From NCBI RefSeq assembly GCF_000003815.2, contig NC_049982.1:23529137-23593136 (forward strand): a stretch of 64,000 bases of DNA, read 5' to 3'. Source of the stretch: Branchiostoma floridae. Taxonomy: Eukaryota; Chordata; Leptocardii; Amphioxiformes; Branchiostomatidae. The number at the start of each line of letters is the position of its first letter. Within the stretch, counting starts at the first letter, position 1. A model generated the notes under the pieces. The model ran no database searches. It was not told the origin of the DNA and saw only the letters and a program-made list of their open reading frames with translations. Position numbers and translations under genes: made by a program. Shown here piece by piece: positions 35,101-47,100 of the stretch.

Positions 35101-38100
35101 AAGTCGCCACTGCTAAGTCACTCCTTCAGGGTCTGTCAGGTTTAACAGTAGAAGACCTTCCATCCACCTGCATAGGTGGCTTGAAGATCATGGTACCACA
35201 ACTGTTGTCAGCAGCAGATACAGTTGAGCCTTGGCTCTGGCTTCTTGGCAACTGCAGCAAACTTTTTGAAACTGGCTACCTTATACAGCAGGCAACATCA
35301 CAAGAGTTGAAAGAGTGGTCAAAGAAGCATACTCCTGCACAGTACATGGAGCACTCAAATGTTCCCATATACAATCTGATCCACACTCATCCAGGAGGCT
35401 CACATAGAGATCGACTTCTTGTGGCCATACAGAGGGAGGCTCCTGACATTGATACAAAGATTGCTATCTTTGATACAGTTGCTGGAGATTGGCAGGCTGA
35501 AAACTTGCAAGAAGTTCTGGAACCCATGAAGCTCAACTGTACAGCAAGTGTTGAGAATGCTATCAGATCACTGAAGGGGCCCAAGCAGGTAGAGGAGCTG
35601 TATCAGCTGTGGAGGAAAGTTGAGAGAATGGGCCTACCCGTGGAAGACATGATAGCATCAGCAGTGACTCAGCTGGCTGCCAAATCCTCATTTCCACAAG
35701 ATCAGATCACCAAACTACAGATGCTGATGACAGACAGAAAGCTCTTCTCCAGTAAGAAGGCACTGGACCTTTTCAAAGTCATAGCAGCATCAAAAGATCC
35801 AGTATTTCAGTCCATGTTCCTCGCACTAGCTCATGATGAAAAAATGAGCCAAGTAGTTGACAAAGAAGATGCAAAGGAATTGTCTGTGATGTGGCTACAG
35901 ACTTCCATAGACGCACACTGTACCACAAGCCGGATGTCCTACCAACCCTCTGTGGTAGCAAGTCTAAACATACAAAGAGCCTATGATGATCTGCTTAAGG
36001 TAATGGGAACTGTTCTTGTAGGTCATGACCAAACAATTGAAAGAGCCCTTGGAGAAGTAGTAAAAGGCTTCATCAGAAAGTTTGGGTGGAAGGTAATGCT
36101 GAAGAAGTGTGAAGATATGAAGAATATGTCAGAACAAGCCCAGGGCCTGTATAAAGAACACCTGGAAGAGATGATCAAGCAAGAGGGTAGTGCCCAGCTG
36201 TCTGAGGATCTGCTGGAGATAGCCTACAGTATTTGTGATATGAAGCATGCCAAGGCACCAGGAGGACTGGATATCAAGTACAAGTAAGCAAGACTTTGTA
36301 AGTTTTAAATTAGAAGAATCAAGGAAAATGTTGGCAAGATGATCTACATATTAGTAAGATGATTTTTTAAAACTATGTGTAAGTTATGTACAGTGTAGTT
36401 GAAGAACAGTGAGCGTTTTCTACTGCTCACACGATTTAAGTTAATCATACAGACACACTGGTTTACATCCATCACTTCTTTTTACTCAAGAGCTAAATTA
36501 AACATGTTGGATATATTACCGGGTAACCATTATATTGCTGTTACTCCTTTTCACATAACCTTAAAGGCAATATCAATTTTTTTCACGCTGACAGAAGATC
36601 TGTTGGTAATGCTGATCAACTTCGTGGACTTGCCCGAGAGAAATCCCGACCAAGACCTGACAGTCAACCTCCAGTTCCTCTTGACTGTGATAGAAGAGTC
36701 TCGATTTTGGCTTGCCATACTCAATGCCAAGGGAAGGACAACTCAACTACATAAGCATCCAAAATGCAAGGCAGTCACTAGTGTACTCAAGGACTTTGGA
36801 GACCAGTTGCAGTCAGGACACATAAACATCCAACTTTTCCAAGCAGTGGTTGAGAAAGCCAATGGTGTGAAAGGAGGTACTGATGTGCTTGCTGTACTTG
36901 TTGATGCTACAAGAAAGAACGCAGGACAGGGCAGCAATGCAAAACTGACAAAGGATGTGCTGAGGGATATTAACAAGCAACTGGAATCACACAAGCAATT
37001 GCTGGACAACATAGAGAACCTGCTGAAGGTTTTCACCACTATGGTGGAGGACCATGTGAAGATCACTGACATCTCACACCTTCGAAGTGACCTCCATAAG
37101 CAGAAGAAGAGGTTTAAAGAGGACAGAGCTTTGACAGTGGCAGACTTAAGTCAACCGACATACTGGGACAAGCTGCATGACCTGCAAGAGCCAGCTTGTC
37201 GTCTCAATGGCTTCCAAAATTCATTTGTTTTCAGAAATGTTGTCCAAAAGCACTTTGCAGAGATGGACTGGGAAGACGATGATGATGAAGAAGATGATGA
37301 GAGCTCTGACAAGTCAGGAGAGAACAAGCCACCTGCACCTTTAAGTGCAGTTGAAACAGATCCCAGTTCATCTACTCCTCCAACCATCTCAATGGTGCAA
37401 TTTGTCAGCACTCTGTCAGAAGAGGTTGTAGAACAATTCAAAGATCAATGCCAACCACTCACTGAGTACAACCCAAAGATTCCATTGGAAACCATACAAT
37501 ACATGTTCGGAGGCATCACTGATGCCAATAAAATGGAGACAGAGTTGTCATGCCTTGATCGCATACTATGTCTTGGTAGTAGAATCCCTTCTTCAAATAG
37601 GAAGGCTCTAAAGGAGTTTGTTGAGTTTCCCAAAACCCAAAAGAAAGTACACAACTTGTCAGCTGCACTTCAACTGTTCCAAGTCTCAGTGGAAACTTCC
37701 AGTGACCTTGGTACTGCCCTCCAACTCTGCGAGAAAGGAGTTGTACAAGGTACCTCTTTGAGCGAGCTTCACAGAGCTGTGGACAAGGTGGAAAAGATCA
37801 TCAGCAAACTATCAGATGAGGACAATGACATCATAGAACAGCTGAGTAGATCATCAGAGCTACTGGCCTTTCTTAGAGATATAGTGGATGAAGACCTGAG
37901 GAACCTAATAGATGCTGTGGAGGAACACTCTGAGCAATTTGTCAATGAATCCACTGTCTCAAATCTAATTGAGGTAAAGAGGTACTTGCAGCCACTACTT
38001 AAAGACAACTTCGACAACAACCCAGAAAGGTTCATCCACAAACTTCAGCACTACCATGAGCTGTCAATCAGAAATCTCCCAGAGAAGATCAGTGACTGCA

Positions 38101-41100
38101 GCATCAATTTCCACAGTTTGAAGGGCCTTTATGCAAGTGTAGCCAATCGAGGAGAGATGACAAAGGAAATAGCTCACAATGCATACATGAAAGGTCGATA
38201 CACTTTTGATCTGAACAGTTCGAGTACATGCAAGGTGACCATGTCTTATGACAGGGGGCAAACACAAGCTAACCACTCTATGTCAGACCTTCGTGACTTC
38301 CGTAGCAGGGCCTTTCTCATTGTTAACTCAGATAAAGGCCTGACATGCCCACCTGGAGAGGTGCAGACAGTCTCTGAATCATCCACAGAACTGTCTCACT
38401 TCATTAGATGCATAGATCTGGCCTCCAACATTGCCTTGTCCTGTGAAAGTCTCCATTCATCTGGGCACTTCAAGTACAAAACCTTTCAAACATCTGTGTC
38501 AAACATTGAGGAACTAGAAGACTTAGATGCAAAGTTGAGGCATGACTATGAAAACTGGCAGGAGACACTTAAGAGGGCCAGAAGGGAGTACTACTATCTC
38601 AACTACCTGTACTCTGATCAGCTCTGGATCCTCGATGATTTCTTCAATGGGAAGCCCATTACACCCGAATTGCATTCACTCTTCCACTTTATTCATCCAT
38701 CAATCACTGTGACTCAGGATATGAGGAAGAAGTACACATCACCAAAGAAGGGAGATAGTCCTTACAAAAGACTCTGTCAGATTGGCTTAGCAATGTACAA
38801 CATATGTGGAAATCATCAGGCTCCAAAGAGACCAATGGACAAGAAGCAGAAACAACAGTCACCCAGTACAACAACCTCAACTATATCATCGCTGCGTACA
38901 ATGGTCCAACCTGGGAAAGTCTTTGTAGCAGCACTTGATGTAGGAAGCTCACAAGTGGTGAACGTCATCATGAATCTGTATGAGAGTACAACAGGAAGTT
39001 TCCCAGAACCAAATCAAATCATCATCTGCAGTCCAGACACAGAATGGGAGGAACTTCACCTTCTTCTCCAAAGGTGTGTTGGAGCTCCAAACCAGCCTGA
39101 ACTGGGCAAGTGTCTGTTCTGTATTGCTAATGTGGAGGTCCTACAGAGTGACATACAGTTTAGGCTTGTGGATGAGATCAAACAACTGCACTCATTAGAG
39201 AGCCCTTTCCTCATGGCTTTGGTGTGCAGAGGAGGTGCGCATCATCCAATCCTGGATCAGTTTTCACGCCTCACCCACAGGATCCAAGGCATGAGCGATG
39301 TTGCTATGAGGCAATGCTTTTCCACATTGTGGCCAAATGTAAAAATGGTGACATCAGACATCCCTGGATTGGGGAAGACAGAGTTTGTTCAAGAGCAGGC
39401 AAGCAGAAAGGGCATGGGAGTGGTGTCATTCCCTATAGGAGGAACAATCACCAAAGACTACATGGTGAAACGATTAGCCAACCTCAGAGTACAGCCATAC
39501 CAAGTTTTGCACCTGGACATTTCACCTGTAGATGACCCAAACCTGCTGGATGCCTTCATTTTTGAGCTCATTGTTGTAGGTGCCGTACATTCTGGAACAA
39601 GTTTTGTTGGTAGACCCACAGAGTACATCATCATGGAAGTAGCCAACACCCTGAATCATGCTCTGCGCAACACATTGGTAACAAGCATGTGCTTTGAAAG
39701 GGTCCATCTCAAGTGGGAGGACTACCAAAACTTCATCATCAGTCCAGAGGTCAACAGCCCAGTTCAAGTGGTGTGCCACTACTTGGAGGCCTTGGACAGA
39801 GCAACCATTGATGAGACAGACATACCACTGTCAGGACCAAAGAGGGTCCCTCCTCTCCCTGCTAAAAGGTGTCAGGATCTTTTGAGAAAGCATTTCTCAA
39901 CAGGTGCCGACCTTTCCTTTACCATAGTTGAGATATTTTTGTCCGTTCTGGCAGACCAGCTCAAGAAATTCTCAGCTAGTCAGTACTTTCGCACTGCGAA
40001 TCTACGCATCATGTTGGGAGATAAACAACAGCACCAAGTACGAAGGAACCTGTTCACAGCCCTGCTAGATGTTTCAAAGGAATTCGCATCCCGGTCAGTA
40101 CTATCCTGCCGCAACACTCAGTCATCTGCAATGACAAAGGAAAAAGCTGTCCAAAAGCTGAAAGAAGCTGCAAGCACAACATCGTCAGCCATGCAAATGG
40201 TCGATCGAGTAGAAGGAATGATTCGTTGGGCAGACAGCAACCATTTGATGGTCATCTTTCACAGCCAGGATGCACAAACTGTGTCTGCACTGTACAGGAG
40301 CCTCCAACAAGTCCCTGTCAAAATAAAGGAATTGTTCAAACAACAGGTCAACCGACCACTTTCTGAGTTTTCAAGCTTGGCACAAGGTGAGTTGCAAATA
40401 ATACTGGAGCGGATTGCTCGAACTACATCTCACAAGCTGAAGAAAGAAGGGACTGGTACACTTGACACAAGGTATGCCCTAACACCAGACAATCTGTTGA
40501 AGATGGCACTCGTCATTATGAGGGTGAGGGCTCGCATCCCAGTCATCATCATGGGAGAGACAGGCTGTGGCAAGACAAGCTTGATCAGATACCTTGCAAA
40601 GACATGTGAAGTTCCGTTCAAGGTCCTCAGCATCCATGCTGGAGTCACTGAAGATAAAATCACAGACTTCGTGACAGACAGAGCTGCAGAAGCAAGGAAA
40701 GATCTGTCTCGTGAGGTTTGGGCCTTTTTGGATGAAATCAACACCTGTGACCATCTTGGACTAATCAACGAAATCATCTGTCACCATTCCATGCTGGGGA
40801 AGAAACTGCCAGAAAATCTTATCTTGTTGGCAGCTTGTAACCCCTATCGGCAACGGGAAAGTTCTCAACTGCATACAGCTGGTCTGGAAGGTAAAATCAG
40901 CTTTGATGAATGCTCCAAGCTTGTGTACAGGGTACACCCTCTGCCCGAGTCAATGTTGGACTATGTCTGGGATTATGGGACTTTGGACGAGAAAGATGAA
41001 AGATCCTACATTGCAAAAATGGTCACTGGTGTGTTCCCTCAGAAATCTAAAGTCAAACCTGCCATGCTCGTTGATCTATTGTCGTCTTCACAAAACTTCA

Positions 41101-44100
41101 TTCGAACAGTGGAAGGGAACCAGTTTGGTGTCAGTTTGCGGGACGTCAACCGCTGCCGCATTCTGATGAAATGGTTCGTGGATATGCTACTGACAAAAGG
41201 AGTAAAAGCTCTCTACAAACAAACAAGCTACTGGCTGACCCTAACTTCTGCTCATCCATGTGATGATGTCGATGTACGGAGTGTCATCCTTACACTTGCA
41301 CACTGCTATCACTCAAGACTTGCAGATACAGAGAATCGTGCAAAGTACAGGAAAGAGCTATCAGAAGTCATGGGACGACACAAAATAAGTGTGTCTGAAC
41401 GTGAGATAGAAGAGGTCATCCACAGGGAGCAGCTGGATCTTCTTGAGCGAATGGAGCTGCCAGAAGGTACAGCAAAGAATGGAGCACTGTGTGAAAATGT
41501 CTTTGTCTTGCTAGTCTGCATCCTAAACAAGATTCCTGTCTTTGTGGTTGGAAAGCCAGGCTGCAGCAAATCCCTTTCAATGCAGTTGATAAGAAGCAAC
41601 TTAAGAGGTCGGGATTCATCTGATAATTACTTCAAGAAACTTCCACAGCTGTATGTTGTCTCACATCAAGGCTCTGAATCTTCAACCTCTGAGGGCATCA
41701 TTAAGGTCTTTGACAAGGCAAAGAAGTACAAAGAACACAATGAAGGAGGCGTCCTACCTGTGGTGCTTCTAGATGAGATTGGTCTTGCAGAAGAATCAAG
41801 ATTCAACCCATTGAAAGTCCTACATAGTCTCCTTGAGCCAGCTGAAGATGACTTCCCTGACATTGCTGTGGTGGGCATTTCAAATTGGGCTTTGGATGCT
41901 GCAAAGATGAACAGGGCTGTTCACTTGTCTCGCCCAGAACCAGACACAAAAGACCTGTACTTGACGGGGAGATCTCTTGCTGAGGCTGCACTGGACAGAG
42001 CATGTCATGGTAGCAAACTACTCACTATGGAACAAGATAAGGCCCTCAAAGCCCTCGCAGAGGCTTACTTTGAATATGAGGAAAAGCAAACATACAAAAA
42101 CTTCCATGGTCTGCGTGACTACTATTCGTTGATCAAGTGCATCTGTTCACCAGAACATGCCAATACAGGTGCTGTTGTTATGCCCCAGTTCAACCTGAAA
42201 GTTTTGAAGCGAGGACTTCTTCGAAACTTTGGTGGCCTACCTACTGAGAGGGACACCATCATGGAAACCTTCCAGCAGAAACTGAGGGCCCTTCACATTG
42301 ATCTTGATGAGGATTCACAGGAGCTTGATGTGAAACAGCTGATACAAGACAACCTACGAGACAAGCAAGCTAGACACCTCATGCTCATCACCAGTGGTGA
42401 CTCAGCTGTGGGCATCCTGGAACAAATGATCAAAGACTCAGAAGATCTGCACTGCAGAGAGCAAGTCACTATCTTTGGGAGCCACCTGGATGATGACCTT
42501 TCTGAAGACTATGACTACCGTACTCTCAGCCGAATCATCCTTTGTATGGAAAGAGGATGCATCTTGATACTGAGAGATCTTGACAGCATCTATGGAAGTC
42601 TGTATGACATGTTAAACCAAAACTACACAGTAGTTGGGAAGAAACGAAACTGCCGTGTAGCCCTTGGAGCATACAGCAACCCAATGTGTCAAGTGCATGA
42701 AAACTTCCGATGCATTGTGCTGATTGACCAACAGAAAGTCAACTACTCAGACCCGCCATTCCTCAATCGCTTTGAAAAGCAACTGCTGAGGTTTTCTGAT
42801 GTGATCGATCCCCAGCAGATGTCTGCAATCAAGAAGCTTCAGTGTTGGGTTGATGGTATCTCAACAATACCTGGACAGCAGTTCACCAAGGAAGACTTGT
42901 TCATTGGGTTCCATGATGATACTCTTCCCTCCCTAGTGTTGTGGCATAGCAAAAATGGTCAAGCTCTCGACCAGAAGGAATTGCTGAAACACTGCAAGTC
43001 TGATCTGATGTGGATAGCATCACCAGATGGCATGCTCAGAGCCTCAAAGTCTAGATTGGCAGGAACAAACTTACCTGACATTGTAAACTTTCAAGAAGAG
43101 TACTTCAACCAACCAACTCACAGAGGACTACAAAAGTTCCTTGAGCACATGTTGCTCGGTGAAGGTCCAGCACCGACTGCAGGACAAGATACAACCACTG
43201 AGTCTGGAGAACATCCTGACATGTACTCCATGCAATCTCCATTGCTAAAGCTTGTGGTTCACACCTTCAGTAATGTCCATACAGACATAGCATCTTGTCT
43301 ACAAGATTTCATCAAGACCAACACTGGTATGGCTGTGAGTGAAGGTTTGCAGGTTGAAAAGCTAAGTGCATTCAAATCAGAGAAGCAACTGTCTTCAAGA
43401 ATTCAGCACTTCTGGCTGGAGTCTAAGGCCACTCTTCTGATATTGCAGTGTTCACCTGCCCTGGACGGTGCTCACATGCTGTTGGCAAAATCACTACTTG
43501 ATCATTACAGAAATGAGTACATCAAAGCTAGTAAAACTGGAAGCATTTGTGACAAACATGTGTGTTTAATGATTCATGTAGAACAGGGAGAAGAGGTGGA
43601 AGAAAACCCTTGGCAGTTGAACTTTCTCTGTGGTTGGCAGCAAGTCACCTTGGACAGCATTGAAGAACCAACACTCCCAGTCAAGGACCTCCTCAGCATG
43701 ACAGTCAGAGAAGTGCTGGAGTCTAAGGTGCGTCCTTTCGCAGATGTTGCACGAGAACAACTGATGTGGTGCTTTACTTGCTTCAAGTACAGGAATGAGG
43801 GACGGCCAGTGGAGGGGATTTTGAAACTGGTCAGTGAAATCTCTGAGTCTCCAGTTCTGATGGAGTTCCTGAAACAACATGTCTACTCATCAGCAACATG
43901 TTTCAGTGAACTGCACCTGGAAGGTGATGCTGACAGTTGGCAGGTACAAGTTGCATGTGACCGGCAACTGCTTCACAGCTGCTCTGGACTACAAACTGCA
44001 ATGCAGCAGTTTATTTCCCTGCAAGTAAGACAGCCCCTGGCCAAAGCTATCTTTCTCATAGAGAGTCAATCTGCATGGGAAAGCTTCTTCAGTGGATCAC

Positions 44101-47100
44101 CAGAGCTGCAGTCTGTTTGGATTGAGCTTGCTCAAAATGGAGACATGTTGAACTTTGATGGTTGTCCAGAGCCATGTGGACCAGAATCATGTGACCTACC
44201 AGAGGTCTATTTTGATCTCAAGTTCCCCTTCAGCCTTCATTTTCTGGCACAAGTAGAGAAACAGAAAGATCTCTTCTACGATGAAATGAGAGAGCTACAA
44301 CAAGATGAGGACAAACTTGATGAGGATGGTTTGCTCAAACAGGAAGAAGCAGAGCTACAGGTTCAACGATTTGCAGATATTGTTGACAAATGCATTCCCG
44401 ATGTCTTTCAAAGACCAGCACTGTGTAAGCACCTGGATCTCCTGATTGATGATTTCTGCAACCTTATGTCAGAAGACCATGGCTCTCGACTTGAGGCTTC
44501 GCTCAGAACCAAAGTGTTGAAATGGACCATAGCACAGAAGGCGGTCATCTCAAAACCAGATTCTCCACAGCTGACAATCACTGATGTCATTACCTGCTAC
44601 TGGAGAAACAGTGAGCTGTTTTCAAATGAACTTCAGCTCATTTCATCTTGCGTTGATGTTGTGAAGTTTGATGTCCATGACCTACTAGCCACAATGACAA
44701 GCAGTGAGTCTGTCCCAACAATGAAAGAAGAGAATGTCCTGGAAGCACCCATAGAATCGTTTGGTGACGCTGACTCTTTTGTAGAGGAAGCCGAAGAGGC
44801 TGGGTTGGCGGCAACAGGCATAGAAACCAAAGTAGAATCCGTTGAGCAAAACCCAGAAACTGTGAAGGAAGAAGACATTTCAGTTGTCCTGCTGTCTGAG
44901 GAAACAGTGACATCATCTCCAACTCTGGTTGAAGATCTTTTCGATACAGAAGAAGCTTTGCATGTGGACAACGAGAAGCTAGAAGTCAAGGAGCAAACAT
45001 TAACAGAGTCCAATGATGATGAAGAAGAGGAATGTCATGAATGTCCAGACAATGAATTTGAAGAAAGTCCAACAATATCAGAGCGTCTTGTGGACATGTA
45101 CTGCACAGCCATGCTGCCCGAGAAGTCTGTCATTGACTCCTGTGGTGGTCTTAGGGCATGGCATGCGAAGGTCACAACACTGCTGTCCCTTGCTGCAAAA
45201 GTGAGTAGAGACACGCCAATGTTCCATTTCCTAAGACTTTGTAATGACTTTGCCACAGCACTAAACCTTGCTTCAGAAGGAGTCTCAGTCATGAACAGCC
45301 TTGCACAAACAGCAATAAGTGAGCTAGACAACTGCATGAACTCACCACAAATGTTCTCCTCGGTTGTTGAGACAGCCAGGAAACTACTGAACAGTGGGAA
45401 GATGTCTTCAGAACGAACACAACAGTTCCTTTGCTTGCTTTTTGGACGGTGCTTGGATGCAAACCCGGACACCATTCTTATTGACAGCATCCTAGATGAG
45501 TTGAGCAAGCTACCTACAGGATCCATCAGATACGCTGGTCCAGTTCTCGATCGTATTCTCTATTTTGAGCAGGAGAGTCACCAGGTAAAGTCAAGCAAAC
45601 CTGGACATCTAGGTCTGTTCCAAGATATCATTGAGGACCAGGACCTTGCATTGGAAGAACATCCACCCCTACAGTCCTTTAACAACTGCCTGCATTCCTT
45701 ACAATCAAAAGCAGGGTTTGACTCGCACCTTGCTACCATATGCAGCGACATAATCCAGGAACGATTTTTCTCCTCCGTTGCTCAACATGCGATGGAATTT
45801 GGAGAGCCCTGCAACCCAATGTTTAATGTTCTGGTCAGGGCTGCAAAGGTCACAAGGGAATCAGCCGTTTGTGACTTGCAGTTTATCTGTTCTGTTGCAT
45901 TCATCAGAGCTTTCCTAACAGGAATGGCCCAAGCCTTGCAGGAATGGTTGGATACACAAGAACAAGGAGAGGAGAAACAAGTGCCAGAACATCTACTTCA
46001 GGAAGTCAACACCCAACTTTTCACACCATCACCAAAAGAGGAGCCAACTCTGTCAAGGAAGACATCCATGCTCTTGTTCTTTCTGAAACAGTTCCGACCA
46101 GACCATGGGTTGCTGGGTCTACGTGATGTAAGCAAAGACCTTGGCCAGATGTTGCCTGCCTTGCAAGAACTAGAATGGGAAAAGCATGAGCTAGAGTCAA
46201 GGTTTCCCTTCGGTCCACTGAGGTATGCTACAGGCTGTGAAGATGCAATGAAGGCTCTAGCACTCCTAAAGGAAAAAGAAGATGGGGCAATGAATACACT
46301 GATACAAAAAGCAGAGGGATGTGAAGAAACCAGATTCTCACTTTTGGCAACACTTTATGACCTGTACTTCTTGGTACGAACAGTGCGGCCGGCCCGTGAC
46401 ACTGAGAAAGCTGCTGCCCAAACAATTGCAAAGATGATCACAGACTTCCCACGACCATACCAACAGGCCCTGTTGTGCACTGTAGGAGAGCAAGACTCCA
46501 AGCTGTGTGTCTCAGAACAGTCCAGCCTAGATGATATACTGAAGAAGTCAGTTATCATGCACCTCTTGTGTGCCTTAAGCTCCAGTTTGACACAAAATAT
46601 GAAGACTCAGTCACCCTTCCAGCAGTACTTAACCAATCCCGAGAAGTTAAATGCACCATATGTACTAGCTGCTGACAACAATGATGACAACCCACCTGAA
46701 GTGTATACATCCACCAACCAACAAATGTGGGCTGAAAAGGCTACTGTATGGTGTTGTTCCTGTGGATTTCTTGTTGCCCAGCAATCACTTGCTCCAACTT
46801 CTGCTGAACAACAAACAGTGTGTCCTATTTGCAAGTCTCCAGCTTTGCCCACAAAGCATCTTGATGGAAGCCAGCCTGGCCTGTCCTACATCCAAAATGT
46901 CAGCTCAGGGGTCACTGTAACCCAGCAAACAGGGTACGTCATTGCTAACCCAGAAGAAAGAGGGGAAAAATGGTTTACAGTTCGCCAACTGTCTCCTGCA
47001 GCATATCGTTGTTTGCATCTGTTAGTCCATGGATGCCTTCTGGCTAGCCACTATGCAGAGGTCTGCAAGTCAGAGCAGCTGGGAGAATTCATCTTCAAAG

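Noticed and set aside
45040-45060. ECHECP word at the end of the acidic linker as a RING remnant
   Set aside because: Only one Cys pair and no following Cys-x-His or second pair, so no RING can be drawn.
44408-46558. Numerous minus-strand open frames opposite the giant exon
   Set aside because: They shadow the RNF213-like coding strand and have no recognisable features.
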